Source: DASRGL01 sp035651115
Lineage (GTDB): Bacteria; Armatimonadota; Chthonomonadetes; Chthonomonadales; Chthonomonadaceae
Direction of reading: 5' to 3'
Assembly (NCBI GenBank): GCA_035651115.1
Contig: DASRGL010000605.1
Location: 1-34,810 of the forward strand
DNA: 34,810 nt
The translations under genes and the position numbers were made by a program. The notes beneath the pieces were generated by a model, which ran no database searches, was not told the DNA's origin, and worked only from the letters and a program-made list of their open reading frames with translations. Shown here one piece after another: positions 26,651-34,594 of the stretch; within the stretch, counting starts at the first letter, position 1; every line of letters begins with the position of its first letter.

Positions 26651-28078
26651 ATGGTTGCGCTGCGTTCGCGCCTCTTGGCGCTGTTTATGCTGCTCGGCCT
26701 TCTGGCCGCGCAGGGCGCGCGGGCCGGTTCCGGCATCGCCGATCCCGGTTTCGCCTTCGTGGATGTCAACGGAGACGGCCTCTACTCCGCCGCCGAGGGC
26801 GACATCGGCCTCGACTCGACTCCGAGCGTGGACATCAACGCCCTGATACAGAACGGCGGCGTTTTCAATACGCAGGTCAGCAGTGGGTTCTATCCTGCGC
26901 CCGCCCAGGCGGCCAGCCTGGTCATTCCGGCCTCGCAGACGCTCTTCGTTCCCCGGTTCCTGCTGCTCCAGGCCGGGCGACATCTGATCGTTCACGGCAA
27001 GCTGACCGCTCCGGCCCTCTTTCTCCAGGCGGGCGGCAATATAGACCTGACGCTTTCGGAGACGGATTTTGCCACCTTCTTCGGCGTCTGCGCGGGCGGC
27101 GATGTGGCGCTGACGGGAGCGACGGCCACCGGCGACTACCCGCTGAGCCATATCGGCGTCCTGGCCTGCGGCAATATCGCCGCCGGGACATCGGAGGGGC
27201 AGGCGACTGCGTTTCTGGCGGGAACCGGCATCGTCCTTGCGGCAGCGCGCGCCGTGCATCTCGACGGGGCCAGCCTGCTCGCCATCGCTCCCGCCTCGGC
27301 GGTCACGGTCAGCGCGACCGATACCGTTCGGGCGACGAACGGCTGCACACTGCTGGCGGGGACGATCGTAGGGCTAAGTTCCCGGCGTGGCAGCGTCTCC
27401 GCGCTGGGCGGATCGCTCAGCAGCGACGGCATCACGCTTTCCGCCGCGCGCAATGTCTCCGTCACGGACAGTTCGCTCTCGGCAGGCGACAATATCACGC
27501 TGTGGGCCGGGGGGCAGATCACGGGGAACACGCCTGCGACGGCGCTCGTAGCGAACAGCCTGTACCTTGACGCGCTGTCGAGCGCGGACCTGCGCGGGGC
27601 GGCGCTGCTGGCCTATGCCGGCGTCCTCCGCCTCCGGGTCTATACCGGCGGCATAGACCTCACCGACGCCATCCTCGGAGCCTCCGAAGGGCTGAGCATC
27701 CGGGCAAGGAGGGCGCTCTATGCAGCGCGCGCCTTCCTGCGCGCCGACCACGCCGCCGATCTGGCGTCCGACGCGGGCGCGATCTATGCCCCCGATAGCA
27801 CGCTTGTCCCGTTCAGCCCGGACGCGACGGATACCCTGCTGACGGTGACGGCCCCCGGCCTCATCGCGGCGAACCGGGCGCGCTGGTCGGTTCCGGCCCG
27901 GATAACGGTACTCTCCACCGCCTCCAACGTGCTGGCGGCTTCCGCTCTCTTGCAGGCGACCGGCAGCCCCGGCAAGATCGCGATCAGCGCCATGGGCGGG
28001 CTGATAGACGCGACCGGGGCCGCCTTTCTGGGCGCGGTCTGCTTCGGCCCTGCCGGGGTCACGGTGCTGGGGCCGTAA
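26651..28078 (+). CDS. Secreted repeat (beta-helix-like) protein, 475 aa
   Basis: Signal peptide residues 1-25 (LLALFMLLGLLAAQGARA). Next is a DVNGDGLYSAAEGDI stretch, an EF-hand/dockerin-like calcium loop. The rest is a long series of about 20-residue repeats such as LFLQAGGNIDLTLSETDF, VCAGGDVALTGATATGD, VLACGNIAAGTSEGQ, LSAARNVSVTDSSLSAGDNI, of the filamentous-haemagglutinin/beta-helix type (pattern 'A-G-x-I-x-L-x-G-A'). No anchor motif at the C-terminus, so it may be free or cell-surface bound by another means. AAAGG lies seven bases upstream of ATG 26651. It follows the PilX-like gene and is probably cotranscribed; the pair could be a pilus-associated adhesin set. Function not proven. 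Confidence 0.75.
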   Translation: MVALRSRLLALFMLLGLLAAQGARAGSGIADPGFAFVDVNGDGLYSAAEGDIGLDSTPSVDINALIQNGGVFNTQVSSGFYPAPAQAASLVIPASQTLFVPRFLLLQAGRHLIVHGKLTAPALFLQAGGNIDLTLSETDFATFFGVCAGGDVALTGATATGDYPLSHIGVLACGNIAAGTSEGQATAFLAGTGIVLAAARAVHLDGASLLAIAPASAVTVSATDTVRATNGCTLLAGTIVGLSSRRGSVSALGGSLSSDGITLSAARNVSVTDSSLSAGDNITLWAGGQITGNTPATALVANSLYLDALSSADLRGAALLAYAGVLRLRVYTGGIDLTDAILGASEGLSIRARRALYAARAFLRADHAADLASDAGAIYAPDSTLVPFSPDATDTLLTVTAPGLIAANRARWSVPARITVLSTASNVLAASALLQATGSPGKIAISAMGGLIDATGAAFLGAVCFGPAGVTVLGP

Positions 28079-28086
28079 CGACTTCG

Positions 28087-28172
28087 GCCCTCATCCGCGA
28101 AACCTCCCCCCAACCCCCTCCTGCGTAAGGAGGGGGAGAATTCAAGGCTCCCTCCCCTTACGAAGGGGGCTG
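28087..28172. repeat. Inverted pair of repeat units between convergent genes
   Basis: CCCCCTCCTGCGTAAGGAGG hairpin and its opposed copy CCCTCCCCTTACGAAGGGGG. It lies between the secreted repeat protein and the PEP-CTERM protein and supplies the last codons of the latter, including its stop. Confidence 0.65.
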
Positions 28173-28786
28173 CTTTTCCCAACGCCTGCGATCCCGCGAT
28201 GCCAGCGCCAGCCCAATCCGCAGACGCCGACGCCTGCCAGCAGGCTCAGCGCGCCGGGTTCGGGAACAGCATTATCGGGATCGCTATGGAAGATGTAGGT
28301 CGCGTCGTCCACCCGGTACGTCACGATGCCGTCCAGCGCTTCCACGAGCGTGACGAGATTGGGCTGACGGTCGGAGGGGATTCCCACATCGCTGGCCTTC
28401 GGAGTCTCTCCGTTCGCGGGCAGTTCCGAGTAGAACTGAAGGACGCTGGCCGTGCCGTCGCCCTGATCGGGAAAACGCACCAGATCGCTCACCGTCCCAT
28501 CGGCCTGGTCTACGATGAGCAGGTCTCCCGCGACGATCGGAAACGGCAGCGTGAAGGTCGGCACATTGCTGTGGGCCGGGTCGAGATAGCTGAAGAGCGG
28601 GATCGGCTCTTCGCAGCAGGTCTGGATGGTTCCGGTGCCGTCTTCATAGAGCGAGACGGTGAACAGGGTCTGCGCCAGGGGCGAACCTGGCCCGGCCTGT
28701 TGTCCCCGGCTGACGGTCGGACACAGGCAGAGGAGGGCAAGCAGCCAGAGGGACTCGGCCAGGCAGAGGAAAGGCCGCGACTTCAT
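28142..28786 (-). CDS. PEP-CTERM protein with extended basic tail, 214 aa
   Basis: Signal peptide (residues 1-28, SLWLLALLCLCPTVSRG) is followed by an extracellular body without recognised domain (FTVSLYEDGTGTIQTCCEEP..., with acidic Asp/Thr-rich turns). The sorting signal is AVPEPGALSLLAGVGVCGLG followed by WRWHRG. Unlike typical PEP-CTERM proteins it then continues for about 16 residues (IAGVGKSSPLRKGREP), the last part of them encoded by a repeat. ATG 28786 follows AAAGGAG by seven bases; earlier in-frame codons would add only a non-signal extension. Divergent from the MFS gene. The export role is known for the family; the tail is probably a repeat-driven extension of the original stop. 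Confidence 0.8.
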   Translation of the reverse strand: MKSRPFLCLAESLWLLALLCLCPTVSRGQQAGPGSPLAQTLFTVSLYEDGTGTIQTCCEEPIPLFSYLDPAHSNVPTFTLPFPIVAGDLLIVDQADGTVSDLVRFPDQGDGTASVLQFYSELPANGETPKASDVGIPSDRQPNLVTLVEALDGIVTYRVDDATYIFHSDPDNAVPEPGALSLLAGVGVCGLGWRWHRGIAGVGKSSPLRKGREP

Positions 28787-29041
28787 AACGACACTCCTTT
28801 CCGAGAAAATCTGTATCCTGCCCATTTCATCGGCTATCCTCCTGCTCAGCATTCACAGCCTACTTTAGATCGCTGATACTGCACGCTTCTTCCGTTCAAT
28901 ATCACACGTCTAAAAAAGCCGCACACACTCTTGCTTATCAATTCGTCATCTATTCGTTCTCTCCTGCCAGACGAGTAAGAAAAGGCGAAAACTTTCTAAA
29001 ATGGCCTGCACCGCTGTTGTTCAAACTTACTACTGTTGCGT

Positions 29042-29047
29042 TATAAT
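29042..29047 (+). promoter_or_regulatory. -10 box (TATAAT) for the MFS transporter gene
   Basis: A perfect TATAAT lies 50 bases before the start codon. The -35 region is weak (best TTCAAA, about 16 bases upstream). Confidence 0.4.
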
Positions 29048-29096
29048 AGAGGCATACTGATCGAGCAGTCCACCTTCTGGAGGCCCGCCCCCACTG

Positions 29097-30431
29097 ATGA
29101 ATCCCACCCAAACACCGCTTCTTGAGGGACAACCGCCCTCTCCACCGCCTGACGCTCAACGCCCAACGCCTTCCTACAAATGGGCGGTCGTCGGGATGCT
29201 CTGGTTCATCTGCTTCTTCAACTATGCCGACCGGGTCGCCATCTCCTCGGTCTTTCCCCTCCTGAAGGCGCAATACCACTTCTCCGATTCCGAACTCGGT
29301 ATGATCGGCGCGGCGTTTACCTGGGTCTACGGGCTGGCCGCGCCGCTGGCCGGACACGTCGGCGACCGCTTTGCGCGCAAGGCCGTCATCCTGGGCGGTC
29401 TCTACATCTGGAGCCTGATCACCGGCTTCACCGCGCTTTGCACGAAGGTCTGGCAGTTCGTCCTCGTGCGTGGGTCGGAAGGGCTGGGAGAGACGTTCTA
29501 CATGCCCGCCTCGATGGCGCTCGTCAGCGACTACCACACGCCCGCGACCCGCTCACGGGCCATCGGGCTGCACACGACGAGCGTCTATGCCGGAACCATC
29601 GCCGGGGGCGCGCTGGCGGGCTGGATGGGCAAAGAGTTCGGCTGGCGGTCTCCGTTCTGGACGCTGGCGATCGTCGGAATCCTTCTGGGCTTCGTTCTGA
29701 ATGCCTTCATTCGCGAGCCGCGCCGCAACCAGGCTGAGCGGCAGGAGCGCGGAGACGAGTCGGAAAGCGCCGAGCCGGAACACGTTCCCATGCTCCGCTT
29801 CCTCGCCGACTTCTGCCGCACCCCGACGGCGGTACTGCTTATCGCCGCCTATGCCGGAGCCAACTTCGTCTCGCTGGTGTTCCTGATCTGGATGCCCTCG
29901 TTCCTCACGCGCAAGTTCGGCCTGGACCTGGCGCTGGCCGGTGTCGGCGCGACGATCTTTATCCAGATCGCCAGCATGGTCGGCAGCATTCTCGGCGGCG
30001 TCTGGGCGGATCGCTGGAGCCTGCGCCGCGCCGAAGGACGCATCCGATTGCAAGCTCTCGCCGTATTGCTCGGCGCGCCATTCGTCTTCCTCTGCGGTTA
30101 CACGCGCGATCCCTGGACGCTCGTCGCCGCCATGACGCTCTACGGCCTGTTCAAAGGCATGTACGACTCCAACCTCACGGCGGCTTTCTACGATGTCATC
30201 ACCCCGGCCCGCCGCGCTACCGCCACCGGTCTGATGAATATGCTCGGCTGGGTCGTCGGGGGACTCGGCCCCTGGGCCATCGGCGTCGCGATGGATCATG
30301 GCGTCACCATGAGCGCAGCCATCTCCTCGACCGCCGTCGTCTTCCTCGGCGTCGCCGCCCTCCTCTACTACGCCTCGGTCGCCACCGCCCCGCGCGACAT
30401 CCGCCGGATGCAATCACCGGCTATTCCGTGA
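29097..30431 (+). CDS. MFS transporter (Spinster/ACS-like), 12 TM
   Basis: Inner-membrane carrier of 444 residues with about 12 hydrophobic helices. Loop 2-3 has the MFS signature GHVGDRFARKAVILGG, and helix 1 has FFNYADRVAISSVFP, which is the start of ACS/Spinster-like MFS proteins (sugar acid, phthalate or lipid). The second half has a WADRWSLRRAEGRIRLQ loop repeat. A central cytoplasmic loop (REPRRNQAERQERGDESESAEPEH) is charged. The N-terminal 26 residues are a Pro-rich stretch whose DNA contains the CGCCTGACGC...CAACGCC word found also near accB, so this part may have come from a dispersed repeat. GGAGG is 13 bases upstream of the ATG. Substrate unknown. It is convergent with the TPR gene side, and its 3' end overlaps a small antisense ORF. 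Confidence 0.88.
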   Translation: MNPTQTPLLEGQPPSPPPDAQRPTPSYKWAVVGMLWFICFFNYADRVAISSVFPLLKAQYHFSDSELGMIGAAFTWVYGLAAPLAGHVGDRFARKAVILGGLYIWSLITGFTALCTKVWQFVLVRGSEGLGETFYMPASMALVSDYHTPATRSRAIGLHTTSVYAGTIAGGALAGWMGKEFGWRSPFWTLAIVGILLGFVLNAFIREPRRNQAERQERGDESESAEPEHVPMLRFLADFCRTPTAVLLIAAYAGANFVSLVFLIWMPSFLTRKFGLDLALAGVGATIFIQIASMVGSILGGVWADRWSLRRAEGRIRLQALAVLLGAPFVFLCGYTRDPWTLVAAMTLYGLFKGMYDSNLTAAFYDVITPARRATATGLMNMLGWVVGGLGPWAIGVAMDHGVTMSAAISSTAVVFLGVAALLYYASVATAPRDIRRMQSPAIP

Positions 30432-30580
30432 GTAAACTCTCTTTCATCGGCGCGCTTCTGCTCTGCTTCCGCCTCCTGCGCCAGCAGAAAGGTCAACGCA
30501 AGACCGCCGCAGACTGCGCCCGCGCGCCCCAGAAAGTCACGGCACGAGAGGGCCGAGAGAAAATGCAGCGGAAAAGACAT
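30368..30580 (-). pseudogene. Truncated DUF1501-like Tat-signal remnant (70-codon ORF)
   Basis: ATG 30580 has AGGAG six bases upstream, a real translation start. The peptide opens LSALSCRDFLGRAGAVCGGL followed by ALTFLLAQEAEA, which looks like the Tat signal of DUF1501/DUF1552-type proteins (R-R-x-F-L), except that the first Arg is Cys. After about 35 residues the sequence becomes charged and ends within the antisense overlap with the MFS gene. The rest of a DUF1501 protein (about 430 residues) is missing. Best read as a decayed or deleted gene that keeps its start; a genuine short exported peptide is less likely. Confidence 0.5.
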
Positions 30581-30618
30581 ACTGCTCTCCTCCGTGCCTT
30601 ATACTTTGCGCGGGCAGT

Positions 30619-32178
30619 CTATTTCCCGGCGGCGCGGGCCGGCTTCTCAAAGCGGTCGAGGTTCCTACGGGCCAGCGCGTTCTTCGGGTCGGCTTGCAGC
30701 GCCTTGCGGTAGTTGGCGACGGCCAGTTCCGTCTCTCCCTTGAGTTCGTAGGCCACGCCCAGGTTGTTCAGCGCGTCGGCATAGCGGGGATCGAGCGCGA
30801 CAGCGCGCTTGAAGAGACCGATGGCCTCGTCGAGTTTACCCTGCTTCTGCGTGACCAGCGCCAGGCCGTTGAGAGCCTCCGGATTTTCCGGCGCATCTTG
30901 CAGCGAACGGGTATACTCCTCCTCCGCGCGCTTGAGGCTGTCGGGGCTGCCTTTGCGAAAATACTGCCCGGCCAGAGCGCGCCGCAGTTCTGCCGCGCCC
31001 GGCCCGGTCGGGTTCTGCTTCAGCGCCTCCTCCAGCGCCGCCATTGCGCCCTCGGCATCGCCCTTGCTTTGCAGGCTGGCGCTCAGATTGATCCAAGCTT
31101 TCACGTTGTTCGGAGCCGCCTGCGTCAGTGTCTTGAAGGTCTGCGCCGCTTCCTCGTACTTCCCCAGCTTGAACTCGATCAGGCCCAGATTGCTGAGCGA
31201 CTCGCGGTGGTTGGGCTGGATCGCCAGGGCGCGGCGATAGGCGCTCGCCGCCTGGCTGAGCCGTCCCAACCGCGTCTGCGCGTTGCCCAGATTGAAGAGC
31301 GGGTTGAACTGCTTCGGGTCGAGTTGCGCCGCTTTCTCGAACTGCGCCGCCGCCTCGGCATGGCGGTTCATGTCCGCCAGCGCCTCGCCGTAGACCTCCC
31401 GCACCTGATAGCTATTCGGCGCAAGCTGCACGGCGCGGGCGAAGGCGCTCCGCGCCTCTTCCTGCGCTTTCGCGGCCTGGGCCTTGCCCGCTGCGCCCGG
31501 CTGCGCCTGTGCCTGCCGCGCTAAGTCTTGCGCTCCAAGCCCCAGATTCAGCCAGAACTCGGCCTGGTTGGGCATCCGCTTTGTCGCCTTCCGATAGGCT
31601 GCGACCGCCTCGGCGTAGTTTTTGGAGGCTTGCAGCACGAAGCCGAGATTGAGTTGTTCGTAGGCGTCGTTCGGCCTCAGCGCGGCGGCGCGGCGGGAGG
31701 CAGCGACAGCTTCCGGCAGACGGCCCAGCTTATAGTAGGCGTTGCTCAGGTTGTGGTAGGCGTCCGCCGACTTCGGCTGCAGCTTCGCGACCGCCTCGAA
31801 CTCACGGGCCGCGTCGGAAAAGCGGTTGAGGCCGAAGTAGACGTTGCCGAGATTGGTATGCGTCGGAATGGAGTCGGGCTGGAGTTTGACGGCCTGTTCC
31901 AGCGGTTCGAGAGCTTCGGCGTACCGCTGGCGCTGTAACTGGATGAAACCGATCCAGTTGAGAATGGTAGGATCGCTGGGAGCCAGCTTCCGCGCCGTTT
32001 CGAACTCTTCCAGGGCTTCGTCCAGCTTTTTGCCGTCGTAGAGCGCGACCGCCTTATCGAGATGTTGCTTGACATCGTCAGCAGACGCGACTCTGCCGGA
32101 CAGCAGGAGCGCGACGAAGCAGGCGAGAAGACAGAGAAGGCGCATTAACCGTCTAGGGGGACAAGCGTGGTCAGACAT
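30619..32178 (-). CDS. Secreted/periplasmic tetratricopeptide repeat protein
   Basis: 519 residues. A signal peptide (RLLCLLACFVALLLSGRVAS, residues 13-33) precedes about 13 TPR units (34-residue period): ALYDGKKLDEALEEFETARKLAPSDP, YAEALEPLEQAVKLQPDS, SDAAREFEAVAKLQPKS and so on to the C-terminus. One unit is interrupted by an Ala/Gln/Gly linker (about residues 210-240: RQAQAQPGAAGKAQAAKAQ). TPR domains are protein-binding scaffolds. ATG 32178 with GGAGGA about nine bases upstream is used; ATG 32145 would still give a signal peptide. It lies 33 bases after the GH36-like gene and is likely its operon partner. Possible role: outer-membrane or glycan-processing complex assembly; inferred. Confidence 0.9.
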   Translation of the reverse strand: MSDHACPPRRLMRLLCLLACFVALLLSGRVASADDVKQHLDKAVALYDGKKLDEALEEFETARKLAPSDPTILNWIGFIQLQRQRYAEALEPLEQAVKLQPDSIPTHTNLGNVYFGLNRFSDAAREFEAVAKLQPKSADAYHNLSNAYYKLGRLPEAVAASRRAAALRPNDAYEQLNLGFVLQASKNYAEAVAAYRKATKRMPNQAEFWLNLGLGAQDLARQAQAQPGAAGKAQAAKAQEEARSAFARAVQLAPNSYQVREVYGEALADMNRHAEAAAQFEKAAQLDPKQFNPLFNLGNAQTRLGRLSQAASAYRRALAIQPNHRESLSNLGLIEFKLGKYEEAAQTFKTLTQAAPNNVKAWINLSASLQSKGDAEGAMAALEEALKQNPTGPGAAELRRALAGQYFRKGSPDSLKRAEEEYTRSLQDAPENPEALNGLALVTQKQGKLDEAIGLFKRAVALDPRYADALNNLGVAYELKGETELAVANYRKALQADPKNALARRNLDRFEKPARAAGK

Positions 32179-32211
32179 GCAAACTATTCCTCCGAGATGA
32201 CCGATTACGGC

Positions 32212-34410
32212 TCACTGTCGGGTCAGGAAAACGATCTCCGAAGTCTGCGGCAGGGGCAGCGAAACCGTCACGCCCGTCTGCATCAGCGCCTTGCCGGTGC
32301 GCGTGACCAGCGCGCTGCTCCCATCCTGGAACGTGAGACGGTACGGCTTTCCCGCTTCCAACCCCTTCAGCGTAAAGACGTGCTGCGTTTCCGGCGTGGT
32401 TCCCCGGAAGGCGAACAGCGCGCCCCGCCCGGTCTGCGGGTCGAAATACTGGATGCCGTCCCAGCGCACGCCGTCGGGCCGCTCCGAGACGTGATAGAGG
32501 TTCGCGCTCTGGATGAGAGGACGCAGTCTGGCCTTGTAAAGCGCGAACTGCGCTTTGGCGGCGGCACGCTCCTCCTGGCTCCACTGCGAGGTGTCGCACA
32601 TGATGGTACACCAGCCCATCATGCCGCTCCGCAGGATGGCGAGGAACTCCGCCAGGCGCTTGCGCGGATGATCGGCCACGTAGCACTCGCACATGGCGGG
32701 CGGCAGCGCGTAGGAGGCGTCATAGAAGGCGCGGCGGTTGGAGAGCGGGTCGTAGGTATCGGTGATGCTGACATAGTGCGTGCGCTGAACGATGCCGTAG
32801 TCCACCGTATGCCCGCCGTCAACGCAGTTCTCGAACAGCAGGTTGGGGTTCTCGGCGCGCAGCATATCGTAGACCTGATAGTAGCCCTGCGCGGCCCGGT
32901 ACGCGATGTCCGTAGCCGAGGCTGTGTGCCGGTGATCCGTCCGTTCGCAGGCGTCCACGATCATGCGCTGGTCATGTTCCAGCAGGTCCAGCGGATACTC
33001 TTTTACGATACGCCGGAGTTCGCGCAGACACCACTCCACTGCGCGCGGGTCGCCCAGGCAGACATCCGCGCCGGTGAACGGCCTCGGTCTCCAGTCGGGC
33101 GGATAGTCGCGCGTGAACCAGCCCTTCATCTCCGGGTCGAAGACACTCAGCACGGTCTGCTGGCCCGGCGGGTTGGTATGCGCGCCGCCCTGCGTCCAGC
33201 CGACCCACAGGCCGAAGAGCAGCCCATTCCGGTGCGCTTCGTCCGCAATGGGAGCCAACCCCTGCGGGAATTTCGCCGGATCGGGATACCAGTCTCCCAC
33301 GCCCCTGAACCACCCGGCGTCTAGATGGAACATCTCCAGCCCCAGATCGGCGGAATCGGCGATCATCTGGCGGGCCAGTCTCTCGTCTACGGCCATCCCG
33401 CTGCCCCACGAGTTGTTGACGAGCAGCGGGTAGCGGGCATCGTGGACGGGCGGGCGCAGCGCCTTCTCGACCCAGCGATGCAGCCGGTTCGCGCCGTCGT
33501 CCACATCGCCGGTGTAGCAGCCGAGAAAGACCGGCGGCGTCTCGAACGTTTCGCCCGGAGCCAGCCGCGTCACGAAGGGAGCCGCGCCGTCCTCCTCCGG
33601 AGTCAGCCCGGCTTCCAGCAGGATAGGCCCGGCCTGCTCTGCCCTTCGCACGGCAATGCGGACGCGGCCCGAAAACGCGATCCCGACATAGAGACCCTGA
33701 TGGCCCTGCGTATCCTGAACGGCCGACCAGGGAATGGCGTCGCGGTGTTCCTCGTCTTCGCGCGCGTAGGGTATCGAGAAGAGATTCGCGGCATAGCCTT
33801 CTGCGATCGGATCGTGGTGCGTGCCGTAGGGCGTGGGCGTGATCGCGCCTTTCTCCACCCACCAGTGTTCCAGCGACTCTCTGGCAGGCGCGCGGAGCGA
33901 GAGGGCCAGCGTGAGCTGAAGCGGTATCTGAACGGGCGTCTTCTCGCGGTTCGTGATCTGGATGCGATGCTCTATCGGCCCGTCCCCCGTGCGCGCCTGC
34001 CAGAGAGAGCGCAGTTCCAGCGCCGGACTGCGGGAGACAAACGTCAGTTCGAGATTCTGAATCGGCCCTTTTGCGACGCGGCTGCTGACGAACTCCCACG
34101 TCAGGCGGGCCGTTTTGCCTTCCCATTCGGCTTGCTCTATGAGAGGGATCGCGGCAGCCTCTTGCCCGGACTGCGCGCCGATCCACTCCTTGCGCGTCTG
34201 CCGGGACTGTAGCGAGGCGATCACGATCCGGTTCGGCCCGGTTTCCACGCGCAGGCCGGTATCTGCCGTCGCCAGGGAGTGGCCGCGTCTCTGGGACTGG
34301 GTCTTGACCGCCAGCAGGAAGGCGGCGACTACCAGGCAGACCGGGAACGCCGAGGAACGTTTCCGACGGAAGAGGGAGACGAGGGTTGACAGCACAGGGC
34401 GGGCGGGCAT
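32212..34410 (-). CDS. Alpha-galactosidase-like glycoside hydrolase (GH36-type), 732 aa
   Basis: Exported carbohydrase. The N-terminus has an uncleaved or signal helix (FPVCLVVAAFLLAV, residues 22-36). An N-terminal beta-supersandwich (about 50-320, including EHRIQITNREKTPV and HRWVEKALRP) precedes the catalytic barrel. Key segments: NNSWGSGMAVDE (332-343), LGLEMFHLDAGWF (356-368), the nucleophile region LDLLEHDQRM (D480) and the acid/base region ENCVDGGHTVDYG (D537), matching the paired Asp of GH36/GH-D alpha-galactosidases; in many of these the motif is KWDMNR, so this is a divergent member. The C-terminal beta-domain ends PLPQTSEIVFLTRQ. ATG 34410 with GGAGGAG seven bases upstream is the start; longer in-frame extension upstream contains the promoter. 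Substrate (galactoside, or a related sugar) is inferred. Confidence 0.85.
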   Translation of the reverse strand: MPARPVLSTLVSLFRRKRSSAFPVCLVVAAFLLAVKTQSQRRGHSLATADTGLRVETGPNRIVIASLQSRQTRKEWIGAQSGQEAAAIPLIEQAEWEGKTARLTWEFVSSRVAKGPIQNLELTFVSRSPALELRSLWQARTGDGPIEHRIQITNREKTPVQIPLQLTLALSLRAPARESLEHWWVEKGAITPTPYGTHHDPIAEGYAANLFSIPYAREDEEHRDAIPWSAVQDTQGHQGLYVGIAFSGRVRIAVRRAEQAGPILLEAGLTPEEDGAAPFVTRLAPGETFETPPVFLGCYTGDVDDGANRLHRWVEKALRPPVHDARYPLLVNNSWGSGMAVDERLARQMIADSADLGLEMFHLDAGWFRGVGDWYPDPAKFPQGLAPIADEAHRNGLLFGLWVGWTQGGAHTNPPGQQTVLSVFDPEMKGWFTRDYPPDWRPRPFTGADVCLGDPRAVEWCLRELRRIVKEYPLDLLEHDQRMIVDACERTDHRHTASATDIAYRAAQGYYQVYDMLRAENPNLLFENCVDGGHTVDYGIVQRTHYVSITDTYDPLSNRRAFYDASYALPPAMCECYVADHPRKRLAEFLAILRSGMMGWCTIMCDTSQWSQEERAAAKAQFALYKARLRPLIQSANLYHVSERPDGVRWDGIQYFDPQTGRGALFAFRGTTPETQHVFTLKGLEAGKPYRLTFQDGSSALVTRTGKALMQTGVTVSLPLPQTSEIVFLTRQ

Positions 34411-34474
34411 ACGCAAACTCCTCCGGGGTTCCGCGCGTCCGGGCGGCGGAAGGATGAGGCGGACGGCTGCCTTC

Positions 34475-34504
34475 ATTATACTCTGCGGAGGAGCCAAAAG
34501 GCAA
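34475..34504 (-). promoter_or_regulatory. Sigma-70 promoter for the GH36-like gene
   Basis: On the minus strand TTGCCT (34504-34499) and TATAAT (34480-34475) are separated by 18 bases, about 65 bases before the ATG at 34410. Confidence 0.55.
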
Positions 34505-34594
34505 AGACCGATGTCTCTGAATATGTGGCAGGCAGAGCGATAGAATGAAGCAGCCAGGCGTGGCATCCACCCGGCTGATCCTGCGCGGCATTTA

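Noticed and set aside
25018..26769. 583-codon minus frame antisense to the PilX-like gene
   Set aside because: Val/Arg/Asp-rich shadow with no recognisable domain; the + strand has a pilin-type helix and repeats.
32972..34591. 539-codon minus frame overlapping the GH36-like gene
   Set aside because: Different frame of the same strand, Arg/Pro-rich; GH36 motifs are in the other frame.
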